Source: Buxus sempervirens (lineage: Eukaryota > Streptophyta > Magnoliopsida > Buxales > Buxaceae). Taken from it: a stretch of 64,000 nucleotides of DNA. Positions within the stretch are counted from its first letter, which is position 1, and every line of letters starts with the position of its first letter. The stretch spans positions 32,469,829 to 32,533,828 of the forward strand of contig OX387187.1 in assembly GCA_947561395.2 (NCBI GenBank), written 5' to 3'. Both the position numbers and the translations under genes were made by a program. Shown here one piece after another: positions 10,141 to 20,564 of this stretch. The notes beneath the pieces are model-generated. The model ran no database searches and was not told where the DNA came from. It saw nothing but the letters and a program-made list of their open reading frames with translations.

Positions 10141-11817
10141 GAAGTATATGTGAACATATTGAAATTTGTATCTACCAGAGGTGGCCGATATTTGGGTGCA
10201 TTTCCAGCTACATAAACTGGTGGGTCATAAAATGGGCAACCCAAAACCAGCCCTTCTCAAATAATTGAAAGGTTAAATTAGGCTTCGAACGATTAAAGTT
10301 ACCTTAAAGCTGCGATCTACGTTGCCAGAATTAATACAAAGTACATATAAGACCTTAAGAACTCAAGTGGAATAAGAAATTACCACCCAAAGGGACTCGC
10401 TTTAACTACCTACTCATATGGTTATATGTGCAGTAGTGCACGTGCCTCGTGTAGTCTGAGTTACTAGGAGGGTATAAGGAATCTTTGAACTATGTTCCGA
10501 GTCTATGTACTTCATGGTCCAAGTCCAGGCGTCGGCAAAGACTCGTCGACTTCTTCTGGCTCGATCCCTTCCGATCGCTGGTGCAATAAAACACAGCCAT
10601 GAAGACTGCTGCCATTATCGTCGATCCAACGTTCAAACCTCACCATTTCGCTTCTTGAACTATATATCCTCTCTTTTGTTTCTTAGTAAGAACTTGGGAG
10701 CTGGATTTATGGGTTGGATGTAGAGAGGGAGGATTAATTAAATGGGTGTTAATTAATATTGGTGTTTCCTTTATTATTAATCTTTTTGTGTCTCTTTGCA
10801 TGGACTTAAATGGGAAGATATTTAAATGAAGAATGAATGAGAATTGACAGTTCAACTTTTAAAAGCTAGCTTGATAAATCAAGTAACAGCTTCACGCTTG
10901 GTTGTAGTGTGACAAATGGGCTGGGCCTTGAAAAATAAAAAAAGCCAGTCTAGCTAGCCTTGCTATACCAAACCGTCGCCTTGTGTTGGATGAAAAAAGC
11001 TCCGAAGGAATGACATGATGTATACCAATAATCTATTAATTAAAACTCTTAAAGCACAATACACAAATTTTCTAACAACTCTGCAGAATTGTTTCTTAAT
11101 ATACATGGTTACACCATTACTTATTAGCTCAACCTTTTAATTAGTTGCAACGGTTGTTTAACATGGCATAATGCTCTGCTCTTTGGGTGAATTAATGCCT
11201 CGGCATTTATTTGCATTGTATCTAGCTAGGGAATATATACCCTTTGTTTAATTTGTTCTCCCATGTATATATATTCTCCCATGCAAAGTCGAACGTGCAA
11301 ATGAGGGTTGAGATATATAATTGTATTTGGGCCCTTTGATATATATAGTTTCAGTGTCACTTATCAGAGCATGCAACAGTTGTTTACTAGAACTTTTGTA
11401 GTAAGTCTTCTCTATGCCAAAGGAACACTTTCACTTATTAATCTTCTGTCAGCACCTGCTTTATAAAACCTCTTGTGTTGTTCAACTTGACAATGCTTAA
11501 TTTCATCTTTTTTTTTTTTTTGTATATATTAATACTTATATAAAGATATTAATTAAGGTTTCAAAATGGGCGGTGGATATCTCTACATGATCATCTTTAA
11601 GTACATTAAAAAGAAACAGAGGAATAGTCCAAAATTACTGAAATTAATATCTGAAATGTTTCCTTGTTAATTTTATAACAGTATTGTTCCAAGGAAGTAA
11701 ATAACGTTAGAGGAATGAACCACTTAGTCAACAACCCTGATAATCTAAGCAAAAATTTTGATCACATTTGACGTACATATGCTTAAGACTGTCATAACAA
11801 AAAAAGAAAGACACTTG
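10141..11817. other. Intergenic between CACTA element and SINE
   Basis: Apart from the ECA1-like relic at about 10590-10646 no gene is supported. Several AT-rich TATA-like strings occur but without a reading frame. Confidence 0.5.
10588..10646 (-). pseudogene. Relic of an ECA1/prolamin-like gene (signal-peptide end only)
   Basis: The stretch aligns base by base with the start of the two intact ECA1-like genes: an ATG at 10644-10646, then a MxRFE-like start and, after a four-base insertion, IMAAVFMAV, matching the signal-peptide core of the paralogues. A TATA-like ATATATAG lies about 15 bases upstream. No cysteine domain follows, so it is a truncated and frameshifted copy. Its position and strand fit a tandem array with the genes at 12.2 and 19.0 kb. 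Confidence 0.5.
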
Positions 11818-12040
11818 CTAGGGTTGCCCAGTTCGTAACGAGATAACCCTGGGATGAGTTGTAAACCCAGACATCTTGCGTTCAAAACCTTCTTCTGGTG
11901 CTTTCTAACATAAACGATACATGGGCCTTGCCTGTGGGCTCATGTATACAGGGTTTGACTCCACTAGGGTGGGTTCATTAGAGGCCCTGACTAGGGTAGG
12001 TTCCCACCTTCCAAAAAAAAAAAAAAGAAAGAAAGAAAAT
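11818..12040 (+). mobile_element. tRNA-derived SINE-like element
   Basis: The left part carries tRNA-promoter-like boxes, including GCGTTCAAAACC as a degraded B box about 55 bases in. The middle is a unique SINE-like body, and the right end is a long A run followed by GAAAGAAAG. Flanks contain AAAGAAAGA on the left, which could be a target duplication merging with the tail, but the ends cannot be fixed exactly. Confidence 0.5.
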
Positions 12041-12247
12041 CAAGAAATAAGGCCAAGGGTGATTGGATGAAAAACACATTATTTAAGATAATAAGACAAT
12101 ATTAGAGATCCAACCTCAAAATGCTTCTCAAACAGGCTCACACATATGGTTGGTTGCTAATACAATCCTTATGGAACAAAGCTTCAAATCTTTTTCCTTT
12201 ATTACTCGATCTTTTAATTAGTCTTTTGTGACTAGTACAAGGGTGGA

Positions 12248-12598
12248 TTAGGTGTTTATATCAACACAATGGCTCCAGACCTCATGACCCCATTGGTAAA
12301 TAAACCCAAGATAGGAACCCCCATGTGAGTAAAGGTAATTCACAGTCTGATCCCAGCAATGCTCACCCTTGTTCACAATCAGTCTGCAACACGAAGCGTT
12401 GTTGATGACTTTGTCCTTGGCCAAGTTTTTGAAGGCCACATCCAAACATCTCTTTGTGAAGCCTTCACATAGGGTTGCTTGTGGTGGAGCTGCGTTTGGG
12501 CCCTCAGCTACTTCTTCTAGTCTCCTTCCCATTGCAGGTGCAGCCAGTACTGCCATGAACAGTGCAACCATTATCGCCAAACCCTCGAACCTCCCCAT
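12248..12598 (-). CDS. ECA1/EC1-like secreted cysteine-rich protein (prolamin-like domain), paralogue 1
   Basis: A 116-residue protein of the plant ECA1-gametogenesis-related/prolamin-like family. In Arabidopsis, EC1 members are secreted by the egg cell and act in gamete activation; that this copy does so is inference. Residues 1-23 form a signal peptide (MGRFEGLAIMVALFMAV then small residues). The mature domain has six cysteines spaced C-x6-C-x18-CC-x9-C-x29-C, identical to the paralogue at 18966-19346. The ATG at 12596-12598 is chosen because the longer open frame begins only at a TTG and the paralogue starts at the same place. A TATA box (CTTATAAATC, 12662-12671) lies about 70 bases upstream. 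It is a single exon, normal for this family. Confidence 0.82.
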   Translation of the reverse strand: MGRFEGLAIMVALFMAVLAAPAMGRRLEEVAEGPNAAPPQATLCEGFTKRCLDVAFKNLAKDKVINNASCCRLIVNKGEHCWDQTVNYLYSHGGSYLGFIYQWGHEVWSHCVDINT

Positions 12599-12661
12599 TT
12601 CGCCCCTTCTAATATTTGTTTTTTCTTCTTCTTCTCCCAATATCTCATTGTATGGACATCA

Positions 12662-12671
12662 GAGATTTATA
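12662..12671 (-). promoter_or_regulatory. TATA box of ECA1-like paralogue 1
   Basis: CTTATAAATC on the minus strand, about 70 bases before the ATG. The paralogue has TTATAAGA at the equivalent distance (19430-19437). Confidence 0.55.
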
Positions 12672-13829
12672 AGCTAAGCTAGTGAGAGAGGGGGGAGAGA
12701 GAGAGAGAGAGATGGATGGTTGTTAATGCAAGAACGTTTCCCTTTTTAGTGTGATACGTTTGCATGAATTAAGGGAATAAAGACCAAATATTTGTTTCAA
12801 AAACCATAATTTGTCCTCATCCGAAGATTGTTTGGATAGAAACAAAAAGGATAAAACTACGATTTTGTCTATTTTGGAAAATTTATTTTCACATTTAAAA
12901 GGATTCCCAATATTAGTTACTTACCTCGTCTAAATGGATTCATGTGATTTCTCTAGAAACAATAAGATATGTCCACCTTTGGTATCCTTATCTCTCAAGA
13001 AACAATTTCCATATATAAGAACGCATAAGAAACAAGTATTGCTGATTAAATTTGAAGAGAGATTATTTTGTCCTTCAACTAACCAGGCTTTCAAGAAATA
13101 TGTGAGGAAATCTTATATTTTATGTGAAAGAACTTCAACTTATTCTTAGAGGTCTTCTTGCTTTATTAATTTTATTTTAACATCATACGGGCAGGCAGCC
13201 CGTGGCATTGTGACATGAGACAACACACAGTCAGCTTTAGAAAATTTACAGAATGTCACATGAGACACTCTGACTTTTGAAGCCTTTTGGTCCTGAATAT
13301 AATAAAGAAAGCATTTCCTCAAGAATAAAATGCCACCCTGGAATCTCCTCTTCGTACTAATAAAGAAATAAGAAACGGTCACTGCAATTTTCCAAAGAAA
13401 AGATTAAAAATTAAAAAGAAGATTTAACTATGAAAGAAAGTCCATTATCCCCAACCTACACCGTCCCCGTCTTGGGGGTCAATAATATAGTCTTCGAGGG
13501 TTCTTTAATGAAATACTACAGCTATTAAAAAAAGAAAAAAAAATTTCACCCCATGAAACTCCAAGAATCATATTGAAAGTTAATCACAATAAACGTCTGG
13601 GAAAGAGAAAACCTTGACTGAATTAGTGAATACTTGAATGGGCATCGTCAACAGCGTACGTTGTAGACAGCCCCTCACATTCATTGTGTGGGGGCTCCCA
13701 ACTGAATATGAGGGGGTGTATACAGCGTAAGTTGTAGGGGATACGAATCGTGAATTAGTCTACATAGGCAATACTGTATAGGACTTGTGCAATGATTTGA
13801 TTAAATCATATAAACAGAACCAGAGCACC
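12672..13829. other. Intergenic, no gene recognised
   Basis: Contains a (GA)n run at about 12692-12712. Otherwise AT-rich sequence without a supported exon. Two similar ACAGCGTAMGTTGTAG strings occur near 13652 and 13720. Confidence 0.5.
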
Positions 13830-13949
13830 TCAATATTCCATAAAGAACCAAAGCTCTGGCTCCAACTCAACTGGCAAACCCAGAAGGCCATTGTATCGAT
13901 TGAAAGTAACGTGGGAAACATGCCTAACATCAGTTGGCCAATAGAGCAT
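13830..13949 (-). pseudogene. Relic of a RopGAP (CRIB-motif region)
   Basis: On the minus strand the frame from ATG 13949 reads YWPTDVRHVSHVTFNRYNG then LLGLPVELEPE before stopping at 13830-13832. This is the plant RopGAP CRIB region (WPTxVRHVxHVTFDRFxGFLGLPVEFEPE), which binds active ROP GTPases. The RhoGAP catalytic domain is missing, and an in-frame TGA lies just upstream. It is a gene fragment rather than a working gene. How it arrived is unclear; no flanking transposon ends were found. Confidence 0.75.
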
Positions 13950-14212
13950 GTATCATCCCTCTCCATGCGAACCAAATTTAGTGTTTTCCCCTGCGTCAAA
14001 ATTACCAATTTGAATTAAAAAAAAAGGCTCAAAGTGAAAATCCGAGTATAAAGTTGGGATAAGGAAACTATCAAAGAGCAAACACGACACATAATCAAGT
14101 GAATATATATGAAATTTTTACTGCAGTGCAGTTAGGGTTTGATCTCAACAATAGAATCACGTAAATGAATTCCTCCAAAACTAAAAAAGAGTGAGGCTTA
14201 CCATATTCGAAA

Positions 14213-14369
14213 TTGAACCCCCCAATCTCTACAGAGCGAGACCCACGATTGTGGACAATCGATTCCGGCGAAGTTCGCCGGATTGTTCATGACGACCCAG
14301 AGGCGTCGAAGAACGATTGGGTTTCTTCGCTTTTGCGATGTCCACTGAAAGAAAAATATTTAGACCCTA
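14213..14369 (-). other. Possible orphan first exon
   Basis: On the minus strand an ATG near 14291 opens about 30 codons ending at a good donor (ATATG/GTAAGC). The sequence is GC-richer than its surroundings and looks gene-derived, but I do not recognise the protein. It may be another gene fragment like its neighbours on both sides. Confidence 0.3.
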
Positions 14370-15099
14370 AAAACACCTTATGGTGGGTTGAATAGATGTA
14401 TTCGCTGAATTTTAGGTTTGAACCAAATGTCGAAACAAAAACTAGATGAATGATGTGAACAAAATTAATTGCAGATAATTGAAAGCATAAACATTGTAAT
14501 TTTTTTAACGAAGGAAAAAACTTTTGAAAAACTCTTCAAAGTAAAATCCTTTGGGCTATAGGAACCACCCGAAACATCCACTATGAAAGAGAAGAAACTT
14601 ATAATCAGTGGTTAAAACTAAATAAGAACTCCTGTTGACTCTGACACCTTAGACTATACTGAAGAACCTCTTCAGATTAGCAAGCTTTAGCAACTCCAGA
14701 ACTTTTGGATCATTTCTTGTGGAGACGAACAAAACCTTGTTCAGCAACTGGAACTCCAGCGATGTAACCTCTAACAAAATTCTGAAAGATTTATTAGGTT
14801 ATAAGAAAACAAACAATAATGGTTTGCAAATCTGGATGATCAATCCTCAACAAAACTATAACATGAAAGATCATTTTCTTCTTTAAAATAAAGACCCAAG
14901 AATCTCTACCAATCTCTCTAGATCTCTAGATTTTTTCTTAACTTTTTAATTCCTTTTCAAAAAGAGATAAGAAGGATATCTCTTAAAGGATAAAAAATAG
15001 GATCTAACTAATTTGATTGTCAGTTGACATTATTAACCTTCATTTGTTCACGGATAATGCCAACATAAATAAACATAAAACTAACAATAACATTCTACA
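14370..15099. repeat. Dispersed repeat family R1, copy 2
   Basis: Shares ordered landmarks with 1930-3011: TTGAATAGATGTA at the left, AAAACTCTTCAAAGTAAAATC and GGGCTA...CCACC in the middle, and AACATTCT at the right. It is shorter and lacks the AACGTTCGAACG array. No coding region. Confidence 0.5.
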
Positions 15100-15389
15100 C
15101 CTATGCGGACGCTCTTCCTGTCTTCCTCCAAGATCGATGCATCTTCATGAGAGAGATTGCTTATAACGCTTATGGCCGCTCGTCTTACATCCTATCTCAC
15201 TCTCTTGTCACAATTCCACCTACAATATTTCTGTCCGTTGCGTTCGTGGCGACAACGTTCTTGGCAGTCAATCTCGCCGGCAGAACTTCCGAGGCACTTA
15301 TTCTAGTACTTGATAACCTTCTATTCCTTTTCGGGAGCTCCTCTGGTACGTTCCTCTCAGGAGTGATCGGTGCTCGAGGAGGAACTTGA
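15100..15389 (+). pseudogene. Relic of an ABCG half-transporter (membrane domain)
   Basis: The open frame reads ALPVFLQDRCIFMREIAYNA, then SSYILSHSLV, IFLSVAFVATTF and GTFLSGV. This matches the ABC2-type membrane domain of plant ABCG (WBC) half-size transporters, where LPVFLQERYIFMRETAYNAY is the usual sequence. The ATPase domain and the last membrane helices are missing, and the frame ends at a stop shortly after FLSGV. Gene fragment, not a functional transporter. Confidence 0.78.
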
Positions 15390-15510
15390 CAGCTTCGATA
15401 ACCGTGAAGATCAGATGGAGTTTAGATTTTGGAGTGAAGAAAAATACCAACAATTGGCCTTCTTCACCACCAACTAGATTGTTTTTAAACATTTGAGAAT
15501 ACCCAGTAGG

Positions 15511-15541
15511 AAGCGAGAAGCGAGAAGCGAGAAGCGAGAAT
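15511..15541. repeat. Short tandem repeat (GAAGCGA)n
   Basis: About four copies of GAAGCGA in tandem, just downstream of the ABCG relic. Confidence 0.7.
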
Positions 15542-16369
15542 CTCGTGAGTATTCCAAAAATCCCTAAAAAAAATTTTAAAAAATATTTAAAATTTTCCCT
15601 ACAAAGAGGAAAGATTAATAGAGGTTTAGACACCCGAGGCAGCCACGTTAGCCCGAAGCAAATTACTTTAATATATAGTATTGATTTTGGCATCATCATC
15701 ATCATAAGCCAGTCCCCACCAAAATCAGGTCGCCGCCACAAGTCTTGGCTCTCCATATATTCCGCTCTATATTAGAGCCGGCAAAAAGTGAACCGAACCG
15801 ACGGGTCAACCCGATTAAAACGGGTTGGGCTGACCCGTTTATTAATTGGGTTGGGTACGGGTTGAGGTTTTCCCAACCCGACTGTAATCGGGTCAACCCG
15901 ATTACAACCCGTCGACCCGACGGGTTACTCGATTAAAGCATTTACTGGTCTAGGGTTTGTCTATTTCGTTTTGTCATTTGTCATTTGTGTTTCAACTTTC
16001 AACTTCGGCGCTTCACCTCTTGCTACTTGCGGTCTCGCCCTTTCTTCCTCTTCCATTCAGCTCCAGAGAATCAACGACCCAAGGTCCCAAGCCAACTAGC
16101 CAAGTTGAATCAATTGATGAAAGATTAGGGTTTCTTTCTTGCGGTATTTTCGAAAAGGAGATCATCCTTCAACCTTCATGCCTCTTGGCTCTTGCAACAA
16201 TTCTGGTGTGTTGACTCTTCTTCCAGCACGATTAGTACCTCTGAATTTCTTTTATTTCCTCAGAATTGAAATTCTCATAATTTTCATTTGCATGATCAAA
16301 TCCGGAAAACATCAACGAACCTCCAATAACCGTACCTCTCTGTGCGAGAGACCGATCTTGGTTTTACAA

Positions 16370-16692
16370 ACCTCTTCAATTTTTTCAAGTTCTCGGAGGC
16401 ATTTGTGACATCTCGTCTTGTTAGAGATCGACGCAAGCCCAGTGGCCGACAACTTGGAGAACCGACGCTCCAATTGTTCCAGAAGAGGCATGAACTCTCC
16501 AATTGCAGCAGCCTCAGAATCCCCATCTTGAGGGCAAGCTTTCAGATAATCTTCAGGGATGATTCGATGGTATCGATACCTTTCATGGGGTGGCGCTTTC
16601 GGAAGCGACTGCCACAAGTTCAAAGGCGCTACGGAGCAACGAGAATTAAATTGGAGACTGAAAGCACCGCAAATAGGGAAGAAAATCGACAA
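16370..16692 (-). pseudogene. Captured coding segment of unknown family inside hAT
   Basis: An open minus-strand frame of about 110 codons with protein-like composition (PEDYLKACPQDGDSEAAAIG, then a leucine-rich stretch and a CHKC motif) ending near a donor-like GAG/GTTTGT. It has no ATG; the frame begins after a TGA. I do not recognise the family. Lying within a transposon, it is most likely a captured exon. Confidence 0.45.
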
Positions 16693-16758
16693 ATTTCAGT
16701 TTGATTTCTATACAACTTATTTTTATAGGGAAATTACTTCCATCGCGAGAGAGAGGTC

Positions 16759-16931
16759 ATGGCAACATCCGTCTCCTCTGTGTTGTGTGCAATTTCTGTC
16801 TCAAGTTGTTCTTCCCTCAACACAGGAAAGCTCAGGACCTTACCATCTTTCAACTCAAAAAGCCTTCTCATCCACAATCCACTATTATGTTTTACCTCTT
16901 CTTGTCGCTGCCATGATTCGTCGATTTCGAG
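16759..16931 (+). pseudogene. Captured first exon with plastid transit-peptide-like N terminus
   Basis: An ATG at 16759 opens 57 codons rich in Ser, Leu, Cys and Thr and nearly free of acidic residues (MATSVSSVLCAISVSSCSSL at the start). The stretch stops exactly at a consensus donor CGAG/GTGAGT (16930-16935). This is the layout of the first exon of a nuclear gene for a plastid protein. The following exons are not present. It is within the hAT element, so capture is the likely origin. Confidence 0.55.
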
Positions 16932-17078
16932 GTGAGTTGCAATCCTCTCTTTTACTTCCGGTGCTGCCTCCCTTCCCTGTCGGCAATTAGTTTAACTTTC
17001 TTTTACTATTTATTATCGTTGATCCTTCAAATATGAGGAATTTGTGTTTCGGTTTGAATTTGTATTATCGCGAAGCAT

Positions 17079-17205
17079 CTCTGTCTGTGCATCACAACCG
17101 ACCTCCTCTGTCTGTGCATCGCAACCGACCTCGCAACCGGCCTCGCAATCGACCTCCTCTGTCTGTGCATTGCAACCGGCCTCCTCTGTCTGTGCATCAC
17201 AACTG
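17079..17205. repeat. VNTR of about 27 bp inside hAT element
   Basis: Four copies of CTCCTCTGTCTGTGCATCRC-AACCG with small deletions between them. Confidence 0.75.
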
Positions 17206-17418
17206 AGCTCCGTAACAGCTGGTTTTTGCCAAAAATAAAAAATAAAAATAATCGAGTTGGCGGGTTGAACCCGATTAGTGGCAGGTTGGGTTCGGTTTGG
17301 GGTTTTCCCAACCCGCCACTAATCGGGTTCAACCCAACCCAACCCGATTAACCATCAACCCGATTATGACCCACCCGAACCCGACCCAACCCGACCCGTT
17401 TCCAGCTCTACTCTATAT

Positions 17419-18965
17419 ATCAAAAATCATATCTTCAACTAATTTACATTTTTTAAGTCTTGGTTTATACACTTCAGTTAGTTTTTTCTTTAATATCATA
17501 TTTACTAGATTCTTTGCTTTATCCATCACTTTCACCAGCTAGTAGAGGTTATGTGATATGCTTGTGGAATGGAAAGTTATTATGGATAGTTAATCTATTT
17601 ATGCTCTTATAAAAGGAAAGGCTTGGGAATATTCCTCAGATTCTAGCCATTTATGTTGTCAACTAGCTAGAAAAATTATTCATGCAGACCTAATGTTTTC
17701 TATATCCCAACAATGGCTGCCATGTTTGTCCCCTCAAATAACTATCCACTCATGAGTAATTTTTTATTAATTTGGTAGAACACTCATGAGTACTTTAAGT
17801 GCGCACATGATGCCACAAATATTATTGTAAAGAGCAAACATTTTGGCTTAACATTTTGTTTTCCTTAAAATGCCTTGAAGACTTTTTGAATGTCTCCACA
17901 TTAAATGTTTTGTGAAATGTAGGATTGCACTTGCCACCTCTAGTCACTAGGAAACATTCTTATTCTAATTACTTCACACAGATAAAAATCGTTTGCACCA
18001 AATATCTCATGCACCCATACGCCATCACATTATGATTGATGCATTCAAGTTAAAAATTTTATCTCTCTCTTGAAATGACTTTCTTAAACGTGAATGCACC
18101 AATCAGATTGAATGGTTCACGTATGGGTGCATGAGATGTTGGGTGCAGACGATATGCCCATCATCACCTTCCCCTTTACTTATTTATAACTTTTATTTTT
18201 ATTTCTTAATCCATTCCCAATTTTAATCTATTTTACCTTTGTTCCCCATCTGTTCTGCTAAAATTCCTCCTTAATAGAATTTTTTTTTTGGTAGCATCCT
18301 CCTTACTAGAATGCTTTTGATGAAAATATTCTACATCTATACAAAAATAAATCACTGGCCGAGGAGAAGAAATCACAAATTCTTGGGATCAAAATGTGGA
18401 TATGAATCTTAAATTCAAGTAAATTTAACTACAAGCATGATTCATAGAAATGGATAATCGAATTAGGAAAACAGTTTTACACAATATTGTATTTTACACG
18501 AAAACATTTTCCACATTAAATTTTAGATTCATTGGATTCTTATTGGATAATCGGGCATATGGTGTCCGAAAATGGATAATCACACACGAATTTAAAAAAA
18601 AAATAAGAATATGGATAATCAAATCTTCAAATTGGATTGAATTCAGATCTTACAAAATCTCAGTAACGTTTGCGACCCATTTACAACCATAATCTCACGT
18701 GATCTTGCTATTCTATACAAAAGCTTAACTTGGAAAACTTCAGAGACGATCTATACTTGCTTGGTTGGGGACATTCTTCACAAAGCACTCAACCCATTGA
18801 CTCATTGTGCATAACTCGGACTTGACTCGGTGACTTGGCTAAATTTTTTGTAATACCTTGATCTCGCTCAAATTTGTACAACAATATTAGCTATAATTTC
18901 AAGACAAATTAACTGACACAACTCAAAACTCTACTAGAGCTGACAAACTCGGATTAGCTTCCGAG
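17419..18965. other. Intergenic with one MITE and a GGATAATC cluster
   Basis: No gene is supported. The 166-bp MITE at 17988-18153 is listed separately. Four TGGATAATC strings lie at about 18450, 18543, 18573 and 18611. Confidence 0.5.
17988..18153. mobile_element. 166-bp MITE with 35-bp terminal inverted repeats
   Basis: Left arm ATCGTTTGCACCAAATATCT continues into CATGCACCCATACG. The right arm is its near-perfect reverse complement (ATCGTCTGCACCCAACATCT...). No coding sequence and no clear target duplication, so superfamily is unassigned. Confidence 0.65.
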
Positions 18966-19346
18966 TCACCTTGCTGATCCGAGTTTCTTAACTCTGAATT
19001 CGTCGCAATACCTCCAGACCATATCTCCCCACATGAAGATAAAATCTAACCCAGACGGATCGTCCGAGTTAATGAAACTCAAGGTTCTGTTCCAGCATTC
19101 TTTACCCTTCTCCACAATGAGTTTACAACAGTCTACGTCGTTAATGACTCGTTCCATAGCCAGGTTTTGTGCCACTACCCCTACACATTCGTCTGTGAAT
19201 CCCTCACACCGAGGTGCAGGTGCAGGTGCAGTTGCAGTCTGATACTCATCAAACATTTCTTCTATCGCCCAGTCTATCTCCGATGCGTTAGACGCCACTG
19301 CCATGAACAGCACAGCCATTGTTGCCAAGCCTTCCAACCTCCCCAT
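18966..19346 (-). CDS. ECA1/EC1-like secreted cysteine-rich protein (prolamin-like domain), paralogue 2
   Basis: A 126-residue single-exon protein of the same family as the gene at 12248-12598. It starts MGRLEGLATMAVLFMAV (signal peptide, about residues 1-20), followed by an acidic and Ala/Pro-rich linker. The same six-cysteine frame follows: C-x6-C-x18-CC-x9-C-x29-C. The cysteine spacing is identical in the two copies although most other residues have changed, which suggests constraint on the fold. The C terminus has an added basic tail. TATA box TTATAAGA at 19430-19437, about 85 bases upstream. A role in gamete interaction is known for family members and only inferred here. Confidence 0.82.
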   Translation of the reverse strand: MGRLEGLATMAVLFMAVASNASEIDWAIEEMFDEYQTATAPAPAPRCEGFTDECVGVVAQNLAMERVINDVDCCKLIVEKGKECWNRTLSFINSDDPSGLDFIFMWGDMVWRYCDEFRVKKLGSAR

Positions 19347-19429
19347 TTCGGTTATTTAACAAGCGATCAAAGTTTGTTTCTTCTCGTTTCCTTTTGTGAT
19401 GTGGGGATTGGCAAGGACTTGGGTAATTC

Positions 19430-19437
19430 TTATAAGA
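19430..19437 (-). promoter_or_regulatory. TATA box of ECA1-like paralogue 2
   Basis: TTATAAGA at the position equivalent to the TATA box of paralogue 1. Confidence 0.5.
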
Positions 19438-19939
19438 TTAGCCATGGAAAGAGTTAAACTGGTTTTTAATGCAATTGAGATGTTTCTTTCTTTGTATTAA
19501 AGGTTTTAAACGGAGACATGAAAAGGTAACAGAAACGAAGCACAAGTAGACCATTAAACCATTTGGTTTATTGTTTCTTACCAGGATCTATCGTCTGTAG
19601 CAAAAAATCCTTTATAGGGTTATAAAAGAGCCGAGATTCTTGCGTAGGTTGTAAACTTTGATTAGTAAGGCTTAGGCAACTTAGGCTCAACTTAAGTTCA
19701 GTAAGTATTTTTTGAAGCTTAGGCTCAACTCATTGAAGCTTGGTCAATCCACTAATATAATTTTGAAGCTTAGGCTCAACTCTAAAAAATTTCTATACGA
19801 TACACATATATTTATGAAGTTTAAAAAAAAAAAAAAAGAATTAAAAACGAAATATTAAGTGAAAACCAAATCTAGAAGGCCTTGTTTAACCCTAAAGCAA
19901 TCTGAAAATGAAATTGCAAGTTCCATTAGACTTGATTTG

Positions 19940-20070
19940 GAGTGTTTGTGCGTGCGTCCATGCGTGCATGTATTGCTAGGTGCACACGCATGTGTGCCTA
20001 CGTGTGCGTGTGCGTTCATGTATGTGTAAATGCATGCATTCATACATGTGTGCATTTATATATGCATACT
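19940..20070. repeat. Alternating purine-pyrimidine tract (GT/GC/AT rich)
   Basis: Over about 130 bases the sequence is mostly alternating purine and pyrimidine (GTGCGTGCG, GTGCACACGCATGTGTG, GTGTGCGTGTGCG, ATGCATGCAT), without a constant repeat unit. Such tracts can adopt Z-DNA. A second shorter tract of (AT)n plus GTGCGTGCG lies at 20299-20350. Confidence 0.6.
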
Positions 20071-20119
20071 AATGGTGGCAAGTGCATATTTCACATCCTC
20101 ATATTTAAATATCACATAT

Positions 20120-20282
20120 AAGTAGGGGTTTAAATTCGAATGTGGAAAGAGTAATGAGGTGGTTATAGTTTCGGATGGTTTTAATTGGAGAGGACAATAT
20201 TTGGAAAAAAAAGAAAAGAAAAAAAAAAGAGGTTAGAATCTGGGAGAATATTCTCCCCTCTTCCCTTTATTAATAATATAGA
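20120..20282 (-). mobile_element. Degenerate second copy of mini-Helitron family
   Basis: On the minus strand it begins A/TCTATATTATTAATAAAGGG and follows the element at 3136-3327 through GAGGGGAGAATATTCTCCC and the A-rich centre to a CCCTACT end. The 3' CTAG and hairpin are lost. It looks like an old relative. Confidence 0.5.
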
Positions 20283-20564
20283 TGTTAGACATGCACAAAT
20301 ATATATATATATATATATCTATATATGCATGTGTACATGTGCGTGCGTAGAGTGTGAGGAGTTATTTTGATTCAATTTAAAGAAAGGCTAAACATGGAAT
20401 AAACCAATTTATGTCACGCTTTAACCTTTTTTTTTTCTTGTTTTTTTGGGTTGGGGGTTTGGGGGTGTGTCCATTTTCCATTTAGACCGAACCAATTGAG
20501 ACTCGAGAGAACAGTTGACGGAGTCTCCTGTGGATCACGTTGACATGTAGACACACCTGGACCA

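Larger units (their letters stand above)
15773..17410. mobile_element. 1638-bp non-autonomous hAT element with captured gene exons
   Basis: Termini are TAGAGCCGGCAAAAAG on the left and TAGAGCTGGAAACGGG in reverse complement on the right. The element is flanked by a perfect 8-bp duplication CTCTATAT (15765-15772 and 17411-17418). Subterminal arrays of CGGGTTGGG / CCCAACCCG and a GGGTTTTCCCAACCCG palindrome match the small element at 5707-6084. It has no transposase. The interior holds host-like coding segments at 16370-16692 (minus) and 16759-16931 (plus), so it is a gene-capturing relative of the small copy. Confidence 0.9.

Noticed and set aside
12599..12640. A 14-residue N-terminal extension of ECA1-like paralogue 1
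   Set aside because: It begins at TTG, lies about at the predicted transcription start, and is absent from the paralogue.
15298..15756. A 152-codon minus-strand frame
   Set aside because: It overlaps the ABCG relic on the other strand and a simple repeat, and has no domain signature.
20448..20467. G-quadruplex in GGGTTGGGGGTTTGGGGG
   Set aside because: Only three clear G runs; a fourth run of three is lacking nearby.
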